Shown: piece after piece, positions 29,783 through 40,482 of the stretch | How positions within the stretch are numbered: position 1 is the first letter of the stretch | How the letters are laid out: every line of letters begins with the position of its first letter | Origin: Phoma sp. XZ068 | Lineage: Eukaryota > Ascomycota > Dothideomycetes > Pleosporales > Didymellaceae | Assembly (NCBI GenBank): GCA_004835665.1 | Contig: RBKR01000001.1 | Location: 2,046,001 to 2,110,000 of the forward strand | DNA: 64,000 bases | Direction: 5' to 3' | Translations under genes and position numbers: made by a program | Notes under the pieces: model-generated | The model's input: the letters and a program-made list of their open reading frames with translations, nothing else | Told to the model about the DNA's origin: nothing | The model's database searches: none

Positions 29783-32180
29783 TTTTTCGATTCTGTCTAC
29801 ACTGAACCGTGGAGTGGAGAGGGGAAATGAAAGAGATGAAGTTGAGGGTTGGGGAAGGGAAGCTATTAAAGCAGTTGGCGATGCAGATTTTCAATGGAGA
29901 AGGCACGCTAGCGCCGCCAAGGACGCTCAGGCCGCCGCTGCTCCGGGACCTCTTCGATGCCTCGGGGATGCAGTGTGTATTTCCAGAACTGCATGCAGGG
30001 CGGTTTGTTTGTTCTGTGCAGGGCGATGGCTTCAATTGAGCCGCAACTCCACTGCACATTGGTGGGTTTTGAGGCTGCAGTGTACTGCCATTATTCTTGT
30101 CTCGCTCATCTTAAGGGAGCGCCCACAGGCGTTGCTGTAGCAGCCACATCATCAAAACTCTTTGGCACAGCTGCGCACGCACTGCAATCTGGCAGCTGCC
30201 GCATTGGTAGAACTGTAAACTGGGGCTTCACATGTGTCCAGATGCCTTTTCAAGCTTGAATCCACCCTGAACGATGGTGCGCTGCAGTGCTTCTCCTATT
30301 CCCAGGGTCCGCCTTGAGCGCTTTTCCGCTGCCAACAAGGTCGGGCAATTTCGGGAGGGCCGGGCCAATTACGCGCGACACGATGGAAAATTCGTGGCCC
30401 GCGCCCCGTTTGTTGAAAGGACCGTGGTTCGCCGTTGCCCAGGTGCATCTGGATTTGAGACCGCGTCTGCGCCGATGATGTCGTTTTGACGAAGCTTTGC
30501 CTCCGGAAGCCGCTCGTAAAGAGGTGCCGGCTGTGAAGCTTCACCGATGCCGTGCTGAGCTGTCAAAACTTGATCTTCACGACATAGTTGCCCTGGACCA
30601 ACCAACTCGCTATCGTGGAACTATCTTCTGGCACCCACCGTTTCGATGCACGAACGCAACACCCACCGATACAATACGCGCGACCATACGCTCCACCAAG
30701 CTCGTCATCACCGATAAGAGGTGCTGAACTCAGCCATGGAAATTTGATCAAGAGGCATCGAAAAGACTTTCTGTCATATCTTTACAATTTCCTACAGGAG
30801 GCGCTCAAGTCCGCTTGTCTTGAAAAGTTACCTGCGCGAAGAAGCAATACTCCACGCCGACAAGTGCCTAGACAGCAGCAACTCCAAACTTGCTCCAGGA
30901 TCCTAGGAACCCACGCATTTCGAAAGATTACGAGCAACTGGTGCATGTTGCAGCATTGGTCCTGAATATACATTTGTACAGCATTGTAGAGTCCGCGGTA
31001 AGGTCCTGGGGGTGTGGTACAGCGTACTGCTCAATGCAATTGAGCTTGTGAACCTTGGTCTTGTTGCTCAAGTCGTAATCGTAATAGAAAAGCTCATACC
31101 GGCCGCACCTCGATCCGCGCAACTCCCCGACAGAAGCCCCCAGCAACTCATCGCGTTCTCGCCTGTCGACGCCCCCCCCCCCAAGAACGATCTATTCGAA
31201 ACGACTGTGCAACAGACATAACGATGGTTCACGGCAAAAGAAAGCATAGGGCTTTGCGAGAATGTAGGGAAAGCTGTTTTGGACAGACAATGGTTATATC
31301 TTGACCCTGTCAAGAGGCTATTCCGTATTTTTGCTGCCGCAGGCCATCGCCAAGTTCCAGCACACGGGGTGACAAGTTGGCCTTGTTCAAATACTTGACC
31401 ATCACTGGCATCGCATTTCGATATAGTCAATTCATGCCCTGGACAGTATCTTACGATCGCGAACACCGTATGAGCAGCCCTGCTGTGACCAAGTAGTTCA
31501 CCTAGGATCTGTGCTCGCCGCTAGCTCACGGGCCTAGCGTGCGCCACCTGTCCCCACTCCAAAGTACGCTACGCTCCCGCATTGACTCGGTCCTTCTTGC
31601 ATCAGACGTTTCTGCAAGGTTGTGTAAGCCTGGGTCAAGCATTACGCCGAAAAACGATCTGTGGTAGAAACTACACGCAAAGACGAAAGTCCTTCTACAT
31701 CGCACCGCCGTCCACATACTAACACACTAGAGAATCAGATAGGAATCGTACCATTGAATTTTCCTTACTCTGGTCTATGGCATGTGCACTCAGAGAGCCC
31801 CATGTGATATTGTCCTGGTCAGTGCACGACGCATCCTGTTAACACGCAATATAGATATCAGAGGAAGCCGCCTTGCTTCGTATGTAATTGAGAAGCATTC
31901 GGACAAGTACGTAAAATAGAAGGTTCATTTATGTTCGCTGTTATAGTGTTTCCTCCTGACGTGTTGCTATCGTTCTGCAGATACGTCCTTTCCAGTAACT
32001 GTGCGTCTGCACAATAGCAAATAAACTTCAACGCTGATACCAACCATGACGTGAAGAGTTGCTTAGCTCCATGGGATAATCAGTGAGATGTCCATGATGC
32101 TGAGTATGCATTACGTACCATATGGGCCTGAATGAGCTCGAGTGACCACGTTGGTGCTAGGCCTCAAAAGCCTACTCGAG
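29783..32180. other. Gene-poor region
   Basis: About 2.4 kb with no supported gene. Open frames on both strands (for example 30274-30489, 31068-31466) show no domain, and their composition is not coding-like. An 11-base C homopolymer occurs at 31172-31182. The first few hundred bases are the promoter of the ADP/ATP carrier gene. Confidence 0.45.
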
Positions 32181-32450
32181 CTAGCAATCGTTCACAGTGC
32201 ACTCGGCTCTGCTAAAACAGCTGTTGAGCTTCTCGACCTCAGCTTCGAATTCTTTGACCCTGGCTTCCAGAGTAACCATGTAGTTTCGGACGGCGTTGAG
32301 CTGTGCATGAGATTCCGCTAGCCGGACACCCGCGATGACGGCTTTAAATGCAAGAAGTGGTGGCTCAGCGAGATTGTTGCAAAAGTCAACTTCACCTAGA
32401 CTTGACGAGCAGTACGGACCTGCCGGATAGAAATATGTGGTACATAGTTC
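32181..32450 (-). pseudogene. Orphan 3' exon or remnant of a cysteine-bearing protein
   Basis: From a possible acceptor (ATATAG at 32456-32451) the minus strand stays open for 89 codons to a TAG at 32181-32183. The peptide begins ELCTTYFYPAGPYC, continues to a long heptad-like amphipathic helix (VRNYMVTLEARVKEFEAEVE) and ends SCFSRAECTVNDC. The regular Leu/Val spacing, charged helix and paired cysteines look like real protein. No ATG exists in the frame, so an upstream exon would be needed. I could not find one with a convincing start and donor in the next 400 bases. It may be a fragment of a small secreted or coiled-coil protein. Family unknown. Confidence 0.35.
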
Positions 32451-33234
32451 CTATATACTACAATTGATCCTAGTGCAAGTCAGAGACGCAAATAAGCACC
32501 AAGGTGTACTCCTGCATCAATTACTCTCCCTGCTCCAATCTAGTTGGCCATTGGGCAACTAGAAGACAAGCAGCATACGGCTGTGCTGTTCGATCCTGGT
32601 GCCACCTAATTATATCGGCCCATACAATCTTCACCATTTTTCCAAGTCATACCCAATCACAACACCAGCTTCCACGTGTGCTGCTGATATTGCTTGCAAT
32701 CAACCTGGCTACTATAATTGCAACTGGGGCGAGTTGCTCGCTCGATGAACGGTGTTGGTGTCAAAAATGCCAGTTTCTGATACTAGATTCATTGGCAGGA
32801 TTGTATCCATCAGCCTTGACGTTTAAGTTCCAACTGTCCCTTCTAATGGATCTGAAGCTACCGAGAATGATGAGCTTGTAAATGAGTTCGCCATTTAAGA
32901 CAAACGTCAACTTTACATTTCCAGGAAACAGTGGCATCATTGTATTCGTCGGTACGTTTTTTTTCGCAGTTTTATTATTGAGAGCGCATGACCTGCAGTC
33001 ACCGGTTAGACAAAATACTAATCGTGCCCAAATGAAATGATCACACTACCCACGAAGCCTGCAAGTTTGACAAGCGGTACGGTGGAATTCATTCAAAAGA
33101 AGCTGGCGACGACCTCGAGAGTTACCCAGGAGCTCGTCATTTATACTTTATATACCACAGCAAAGGCGGGAAAATCACGCCTTCATGTCACACCGAGAAG
33201 CGATACATTGTCATCTGCAGGCTAGTTTACATGC
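32451..33234. other. Intergenic / relic border
   Basis: About 780 bases without a supported gene. Between 33050 and 33230 the plus strand has a frame rich in Tyr, His and Cys (for example THEACKFDKRYGG) that may be the decayed 5' part of the zinc-finger relic downstream. Confidence 0.4.
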
Positions 33235-35088
33235 GTGGCAGAATGTCGAGCACATCAATCCTTGAAGGAGGTTGACACACTCAACGAGCATGAGCTCAAG
33301 GCCCACAACAAATACCTCCCGGCTCACTGTCTCGTTCATCAATGCATGCATAACGGCGCATTTGAGAGGTTCCAAGATCTACATCTTCACAAACACACCC
33401 ACTTGGACGGTATCAGAGCTCAAATTGGGGATAAACACTCTGTCTACCTCAAATGCCTGGTTCCAGGTTGCACATCGTCAGATCTGTCGTTTACCTGTGC
33501 TGATGGCGCACATGATTTATACAAGAATCCTTACGTCACACATTTGAAACAAGAGCACGGTCTCTGGAGTTCACCTCAGCGCCGACTACCTAGGTACATA
33601 TGCTTCAGACGTATGCAACTGCCAACGTCTGGATCAAAGCTTATACAGTGATATTGTATCGAACGCTGAATCTAGCTCAGCAACAACGACGCTGTCAACG
33701 TCTACACCACCACCCCCTCTATCTGCAACGGCCGGCAAACACACCTGTACCAGCACTGACGATAAGTGCAGCCAGTACGGGAAGTCATTAAGACCTTTAG
33801 CTTTGCTTAAAAAGACATGTTGTACGCTTTCATACCCTCTATTACCCTGCGTGCTGTCCGTTTCAGTCATGCGTCGAGCATGGCTTTGAGCATTATCAGG
33901 CGCTCGACCTACACGTTTACGCTACACACTTATGTCCACTCGAAGCCGCTGCAAAATCGTCCAAGCCAGGCAAGGATATATGTTTCTACATTAATGACAT
34001 TGTCTCAAGCGCTGAGTCTGGCTCAGTAACTACAGCCTCGACTTCGGCCTCAGCGTCCGCAATATAAACGCCCGCAGCGTCACCATCTCCAACTGCATCG
34101 ATTGGCAAACATACATGCAAAGTCGCCGAAGACAAGTGCAATTCCTACGGCAAGACGTTCGCATCCTTAGAACCGCTAAAGAAACATGTTGTACGCTACC
34201 ACGGCCTCTGCTACCCTGCCTCGGGTCCTTTCGAATCGTGCACTGAGGGCGACTTCGAACGCTATCAAGCGCTCGATTTGCACGCTGTCACTACCCACCT
34301 GCGGCACCTCCAGCCCTTCGCGAAGCTATTTAAGTCAAGGAGAGATGTTAGTACCCCGGGGGGTGAACACGAACAGATCATGAATAATGCGGAGTATATA
34401 CAAGGAACATCTACCACTTGTGTACCAGCTTGTTGCCACTGCTCTGCGGCTATAGCTTCTCAACACTTACCGTGTATGGGTCGAACAGTACTACGGCGTG
34501 GTACATGATGTTGTTACCACTTGATGGGCTATCGGATTTTCTTTCTGCGATTGGGGTGTAGAGGCTCTTCATCACTCCATTGTAGCCATCAAGTCCGGCT
34601 ATGAGAACCGCTTCAAACTTCTAGAAGTCATTGAAGCCAGCGTCCATTTCGTGTAGACTCACACAACCTGAGAGAACTCGAAGCATTTTTTCGACCAAAA
34701 CATCCTATATCTCTTCGAGCATGAAGAATCCATAGCTGATAGCTGGATCATCACCATCACTGCCCTGTTTCATTTAGGCCATACCGAAGTCTCATACGAG
34801 AAGCTCTTCAACCTCGCTGTCACTCGCGACCTAGCCTATGATGAGATCGCCAAATCGGTCCCTGACTTGGCTGCTGCCAAGCACCTTCTAGATAACACAG
34901 ATAGTCCCGTTGCTGTCGATACCCCAGTTGAGTATGATGGCGAAGCAACCGTCAATATCCCAGACTGGAATGGTTGTGAAGCAAATGACGATGTCTCAGC
35001 TTGCGTCGATAGTGAAGCAATTGAGAACGTCTCAGTTCGGGATGATTGTGAAGCAACTGAAGATATCTCAGCTCGGGACGTGGTGTAG
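33235..35088 (+). pseudogene. Decayed C2H2 zinc-finger gene with internal tandem duplication
   Basis: Coding-like segments in shifting frames run along the plus strand. 33235-33651 encodes finger-like modules (HCLVHQCMHNGAFERF, then His-x3-His; KCLVPGCTSS, then His-x4-His). Two further modules at 33649-33994 and 33995-34345 are tandem copies. Each has a Ser/Thr/Pro linker, GKHTC..KC, LKKHVVRYH and an FESC/FQSC finger ending YQALDLH. The first copy carries a +1 frameshift and the second has a TAA in its linker. From 34430 the frame reads LNTYRVWVEQYYGVVHD and WGVEALHHSIVAIKSGYENR, interrupted by TAG and TGA. From 34680 it continues in another frame to 35088 as a helical region and 12-residue repeats. 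At least four lesions make a working product unlikely. It was probably a nuclear or regulatory zinc-finger protein. Confidence 0.6.
33649..34345 (+). repeat. Two ~350-bp tandem copies within the zinc-finger relic
   Basis: Copy 1 starts tgatattgta at 33649 and copy 2 starts tgacattgtc at 33995. Conserved anchors are offset by 346-370 bases (for example ggcaaacacac at 33734 and ggcaaacatac at 34104). The copies are diverged but alignable in both DNA and protein. Confidence 0.6.
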
Positions 35089-35119
35089 AAACTGTGGATG
35101 TCTCAGCTTGGGACGATCG
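34940..35119 (+). repeat. 36-bp minisatellite, five copies, encoding a 12-residue repeat
   Basis: Units start at 34940, 34976, 35012, 35048 and about 35084. The consensus is gtgaagcaa..ga.gatgtctcag.tcgggatgatt-like, encoding (C/S)EA-x4-(V/I)S-x-x-D. The fifth copy has lost one base relative to the others, so the frame terminates at TAG in the tail of the relic. Confidence 0.75.
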
Positions 35120-35724
35120 TACAGATTTCCAACCTACAGGTGGATGGTGATTTGTAGTTGGCATTTGACGGACATGTAGTTCTTACAGGCCTTGCTAAAA
35201 CGATTATGATGGAAGGCTTCCCGAAAAGCTCAGTTTAGGTCCATGATCATCACCCTCACTCTAAAATCATAGGCTATATCGGGAATCCTTAAGATATACA
35301 GCATGCATAATATGTGTGTGCGACGAACTTCAAGTTCGGTACTATTACCGAAGGTTTTCAGGCGAACTTCCTCGAACGCAACCCAGCAGAAAGTGGTTCT
35401 GATTGTATGTATTTTTTGCAACGTAGTTATTTCAAAGGCTGCAAGTGCACGGTCGGCTCAGGATATAGGCAATTGACTCAAAAATGGTACAAGTCACAAT
35501 AGGATTTCAAACCCTGGATTCATTTGTGAATCCCCATGTTCAACCTGGTAATGATGTTTGCGTGCCCGCTTCTCGCTCACAAGTCCAGGGCGTTCGCGCT
35601 AACCATCTGCGCTAACACTCGCTTAACGATTTCGCCAAGCTTGGCGCACAACAGTTTGTCTCGCAAGCTGCACGACTTCGACTTTTCTTTCGACAGCCGA
35701 CCACTAACCTCGCCAGCCGCCGAC
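35089..35724. other. Intergenic, RPS7 promoter
   Basis: About 640 bases from the zinc-finger relic to the RPS7 start. The first ~30 bases are the fifth minisatellite unit. A plus-strand frame at 35314-35502 contains several Cys/His residues and may be further zinc-finger relic. The last ~200 bases are C/T-rich, typical of a ribosomal-protein-gene promoter. Confidence 0.4.
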
Positions 35725-36570
35725 ATGTCTGCCCCTGCCCTGAACAAGATCGCTCCCAACAGCCCCTCGAGGCAGAGCCCCTCCGAGATCGAGACCAGCA
35801 TCGCCAGCGCAAGTTTTCCACGTTCAATTGGCATGCGACCGGACGACTAACAGTTGCGCAGGCGTTGACTGACCTCGAGAACAATGTCCCCGACCTGAAG
35901 AGCTCTCTGCGCCCTCTGCAGTTCGTCTCTGCCCGCGAGGTAAGATAAGCCACCACCTACAGCGCACCGACGCGCTCGCACACCATCCACACGCACACCC
36001 ATACCCATACTTTGATCGAAGAGGCGGTGGGCACTGGGCAGCACAATTGGCTGACACCAGGATTCTTAGATCGAGGTTGGCCACGGACGTAAGGCTATTG
36101 TCATCTTCGTCCCCGTCCCTCTCCTCCAGGGCTGGCACAAGGCCCAGCAGCGGTAAGCATAAATTCTATTAGAACACTCTGGTCAACATGCGCTAATATG
36201 TCTCAGTCTCACCCGTGAGCTCGAGAAGAAGTTCTCCGACCGCCACGTCCTGATCGTTGCTTCTCGCCGCATCTTGCCCCGCCCCAAGCGCTCCAACAGG
36301 TCCCGCACCAGCCAGACCCAGAAGCGCCCCCAGTCCAGGACTCTCACCGCTGTCCACGACGCTATCCTCTCTGACCTCGTCTACCCTGTCGAGATCGTCG
36401 GCAAGCGCCTCCGCACCCGCGAGGACGGCTCCAAGATCCTCAAGGTCGTTCTCGACGAGAAGGAGCGCGGTGGTGTTGACTACAGGCTCGACACCTACTC
36501 CGAGGTCTACAAGCGCCTCACTGGCAAGGGCGTCAACTTCGAGTTCCCCCAGTCCGCTGCTGAGTACTAA
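35725..36570 (+). CDS. RPS7: 40S ribosomal protein S7 (eS7)
   Basis: Four exons: 35725-35808, 35862-35939, 36070-36152 and 36207-36570, 202 residues. It is a structural protein of the small cytosolic ribosomal subunit. Conserved blocks are MSAPALNKIAPNSPSRQSPS, LRPLQFVSAREIEVGHGRKA, VPVPLLQGWHKAQQRLTREL, RTLTAVHDAILSDLVYPVEI and KERGGVDYRLDTYSEVY. The first intron (35809-35861) must use a GC donor (AGC|GCAAGT..GCGCAG|GCG) to keep the family sequence SIASALTDLE. No GT donor in the right phase restores it. Codon use is strongly C-biased, as for a highly expressed gene. Confidence 0.96.
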
Positions 36571-36764
36571 ACGTACGGCTGTCGGTTGTTTTGTTTAGCC
36601 TGGGCATCATACGGTTCAGGAGTACGGCTTCGGAAATGCATCATGTATCCGGCATCAAAATGGAATGAGATGATATGAGCCCGCGATGGGCACCCCTTCA
36701 AGATACCACTGCAATTGATTTCTTTTCTTGTGATGGTCAATCTTCTCCTCGAGCGTTCTCCCAT

Positions 36765-37669
36765 CTATTGACGATCCAGCTCAGGGTAATGCCTGAAAAT
36801 GCCCATACTGAACGGTTGCCTCCTCTCACTTGCCAGATACTCCTTCACCCCACTCGCCTCTTTCATGCTCTCGTAAAACGTCCCAAACAACGTCTCGAAC
36901 TCGCCCTTCCTCGCCTCCATCTCCTTCGGAAACGCAAACTCCAACCCGCTCAGCACATGCCAAAGTGTCGTATCAGCATAGCTCAGCTTGTCTCCTACCA
37001 AATACTTGCCCTGCCCCTTCTCCTCATTCCCCTTAAGCACCCTCTCAAAGAAGCCCAAAAACTTCGGGATCCTCACCTCCCGAAAGTCCGTCGCCTTCTT
37101 CAAGCTCTCCTCCTTCTGGTCCTCGTAGTATTTCGCGACCGCGACGGGGTGGTGCGTGTCATGCGCTTCATTGTTGAGGTCCAGCGCTGTGAGCGCGTGA
37201 GACAAGATCCACTGCTTTTCTGCCTCGTTGGAGCCTGCGAGATCGAGCTTGGGTCCGAGGTAGGAGAGGATCGAGGGCGTTTGGTAGATTAGGAGCGGTT
37301 TGTCGTCGGGGCCTTCACCGGGGACGCGTAGTACGGGCGGTGCGAAGGGAGGAGGGTTGCCGTTGGTGCCAGTCGATGAGGGGTCGATGAGGGAAGTTAC
37401 TGCTTTGATGCCTGGGAGGGTCAGCTTAGGTCTTGGGGGACGTGAGGTAGCACGTTGGGGTGGTGAGTGGCTTGCGTGGGTGATGATCACATCGATTTCA
37501 CTTGGTTGTGTAGATTGTACGCACCATCATCCGACTCGTTGGCTGTGTCTTTGTAGGACACGCCGGCGGCTTCAAACACGAGGCGAACAAACTCTCCGCG
37601 TCCTGGGATGCCAGGCCAGTAGATGAGCTCGTATGGTGGGTTGGTGCGGGCTTTCTTGTTCGCAGCCAT
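36765..37669 (-). CDS. Glutathione S-transferase
   Basis: Two exons, 37669-37525 and 37411-36765, joined by a 113-base GTGCGT..CCCAG intron, give 263 residues. It conjugates glutathione to electrophiles or reduces peroxides. The N-terminal thioredoxin-fold half has YELIYWPGIPGRGEFVRLVF, with the Tyr expected near the glutathione site in alpha/mu/sigma-like GSTs, and a SILSYLGPKL helix. An all-helical C-terminal half follows with LVGDKLSYADTTLWHVLSGL, the usual buried Asp motif. An insertion with Pro-rich sequence (about 62-80) is unusual. An upstream in-frame ATG at 37771 would add 34 residues that look like a mitochondrial targeting sequence. The internal start is chosen because it fits the family N-terminus. 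Confidence 0.88.
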
Positions 37670-38498
37670 GGTGTTGAAGCGTGGGTTGGGCGCAATGCTA
37701 CGAACGGTTAGAATCGCGAGGGTTCTTGAGCTGTTCGAAAGAATCGTTCGTGTTTTGCAAGAAACAAGCATCCAATTGCTGTTGTACTTGCACCGTACGA
37801 GCCTGGAATTGGAATGCTTCCGCTTTCAGCTTTAAGCAGCGCTGACAGCCGAGATCAGCGTCATTGTGGGGAAATCGGGCCTCCCAGCATTACAACCGCC
37901 TACTCGGGTGGCTTTCACATGTGCTGTTTCCTGATGGAGTAAAGCCTTACAAGATGTATGTAACAAATACGGCGACAGGACGTCGCCTCGGAATGCAATT
38001 CTATGCACGCAAGTTCGCGCGTACTAGCCTTGCTCATCCTAATCAGTAAGCCCTGTCGAAGCAATACATTTTCGACAAGTAGTGAATTGAAGATGAATGT
38101 GCACAGTGATCTACTTGAAGCTTTTCAAAGCCCCTGTCAGCTTCGTGCGCGTCGCTGATACGATAGAGCTGCACATAAGCTGGGCTGTGTGTTCTCGTCG
38201 TTTGTGTGCCACGTCCAGCCCCTGGCGATACGCTCACCCCGCACCACAATAATTCATGCGAAGAACAACTGCGCCTTGTCAATCTGTATCAGCTGTCACT
38301 TTCTAATCTCCAGGCAATCTCTTCCACGTTCCTGCTTTCACGGTCCTTCAAGAACGTGATTTCGCGCTCTGATCAACCCCACTTTCCTCTAAACTAGTTA
38401 GCGCTTTGCGCGCTACAGCTGTTGCCTCCACTATATATTTGCGTTCGCTCCGTGACTCTCACGAACAAGAAATTGTAGTTTAAAACTCCCTCAACCCC
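37670..38498. other. Divergent promoter region between GST and CCCH gene
   Basis: About 830 bases. It includes the possible N-terminal extension of the GST (37670-37771). No other supported gene. A few short frames on either strand lack features. Confidence 0.45.
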
Positions 38499-40482
38499 AT
38501 GGTCGGACATCTCAGTATGGCGAATTACGATTTAAACAACTATCTAGGGCAGATGGAGAGCTTTCGAGCCGCTGATCATGCTCGGGAAAACCTTGTTAAT
38601 GCGAGTAGCGCTGATACAGCAGACACACTTGAAGTCAACACTGACGGTGACAGGAACTTATTGAAAAGTTCTCGGGTCTCCTACGAGAACATGCAGAGTT
38701 GAAAAGCGACTACTTGAGCGAAAGAGACAACAGAAGGAACTATCAGTCTAGAGTCGAAGGAGTGCATAGAGCAATGACCGAGTATGAACGTCAACTGGTA
38801 CGGGCCCACGTCAATCTAATACTACCTATTCCCAAACCCACAAGCATCTATTATTTCGCTACGTACTGAACAGGTCCCTTCCCCTACTCCAAGCTGCATT
38901 CGTCGACACCACATATTCTGCAGGGTTCTGCTGACTTTCTACTACAGGATGCTAGCTCGTTTGTTCTGGCTCTCATCGACGGAGATGGTGCTATTGTGAG
39001 TTTGTCTACTATTTTTAAAGACATCGTTCCGCTTTTGCACACAAGGCCCGTCATGGCTCCAATGTGGTCTTGCTGCGTACTACGCGAAGGATCTCAGCTA
39101 TCGTGGATTCATTACACAATCAGGCTTTAGAGAATATTCCGTAGCTAAGAAACCCTCTGACTTTTGCTAGTTCCAAGATGCACTGCTTCAGGCAGCCGGC
39201 GGTGATGGTGGTTCAGAAGCTGCTTCCCGCCTTTACCATGCTATCCAAAACCACATCTCGTCTCTATACAACAACTCCGGAAACTGGCCAGTCATGGTTC
39301 ATATTTACCTGAGTCTCGACAAGCTTGCTGTTAAGCTCCAACAGGTGGGGCTTCTGCGTCATCCTCAGGAGCTCCGGACTTTCGCTCAACGCTTTAGCGT
39401 TAACCAGCCATTATTTAGTATTATCGATGTCGGCCAGGGCAAGGAACGAGCCGACCACAAAATTAAAGGCATGTCTGGAGATTTTACTATGAACCAAAGT
39501 AAGCTGACGGTACGATAGAAATGCTGCGCACCTTCAGTGACAATCCCACTTGCCGCCACATCATCTTCTGCGGTTGTCACGATGCAGGCTACCTCCTAAA
39601 CCTCGACCAGTTCAAACACAATGAAGCTAAAGCGAGCCGTATTACCCTGCTGCAATCTACCCCTGCATACAGAGGATTCGCCGAGTTACCCAACTTTAAA
39701 CGTGCAAACTTCGATGATGTCTTCAGGACCGAGCCTTTGCCTGAGTCGACTCCTGCCATTAATACTGCTGTAAGTGTGGCGCAAATTTCGCCACCATCAG
39801 CACAGTCTCCCATGGTTACACGCTCGTCGACAAATAGGACGTCACCCGCACCATCTGTGTTGCCAACAGTTGCTAGCCCCTCACCGAGCACGCCAGCACC
39901 TTCAGTGTCGACAACTGAGTCGAGTGAAGATTCCACTTGGGCTAGTGTTGGCAAAGCTGGCACTGAACGTACGAACGCCATCTCGATTGCACCGACGGCG
40001 AACTCCAAAACAAACTCGAAGAAGAAATTTGCTTATTTCAACAAGAAAGAACAAAGACTTGACGAGCCACTTCCAGCCCGCGACCGAGCCTCTGCAGAGG
40101 CTCTGGAGAACCGTATGAAGAGGAGCGGGAAGAAGATGTGCAACAACTTCCATTTAGGTGGTTCATGCACACAGGGCAAATTTTGTCACTTCCAGCATGA
40201 ACCTAAACTCAGCCCAGGCGAACTGACCGCGTTGCGATACAAAGCTCGAAGCTTAGCGTGCAATAACAAATATTGTGAGGATATTGATTGCTGTAAGTGT
40301 TTCTCCTGAAAATGATGAATAAATGCTGATGAAAGCTAGACCTGGGGCACCAGTGCGCCAATGAACGCGATTTTGGTAACTGTCGATTCGACAACACTTG
40401 TCACCTGCGCGCCACGCATGGTATGGATAAAAAAAAGCACGTGAGGGTGGACAGGGATGGAAAAGAAGAGTATGCGCCGTGA
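38499..40482 (+). CDS. CCCH zinc-finger protein with N-terminal NYN-like (DUF7923-type) domain
   Basis: Six exons: 38499-38594, 38654-38797, 38948-38995, 39171-39468, 39519-40292 and 40340-40482, 500 residues. A coiled-coil leader (about 10-80, EHAELKSDYLSERDNRRNYQ) precedes a domain with FVLALIDGDGAI near residue 84 and SIIDVGQGKERADHKI near 180. These acidic motifs recall the fungal DUF7923 domain, which I relate to PIN/NYN nucleases; this is family memory, not shown. A Ser/Thr/Pro linker follows, then CCCH fingers: C-x8-C-x5-C-x3-H at 403-422 (CNNFHLGGSC..CHFQH) and a second, C-x8-C-x5-C-x5-H type, near the C-terminus (CANERDFGNC..). RNA binding is likely. Intron 1 has a weak GTTAAT donor, and intron 4 (39469-39518) needs a GC donor (AAAG|GCATGT). 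Confidence 0.8.

Noticed and set aside
31068..31466. 132-codon minus-strand frame spanning an 11-base C run
   Set aside because: Depends on a homopolymer length and lacks motifs; not coding-like.
32560..32630. GTTCGATCC-like T-arm resemblance suggesting a tRNA
   Set aside because: No acceptor stem, D-arm or anticodon arm can be folded around it.
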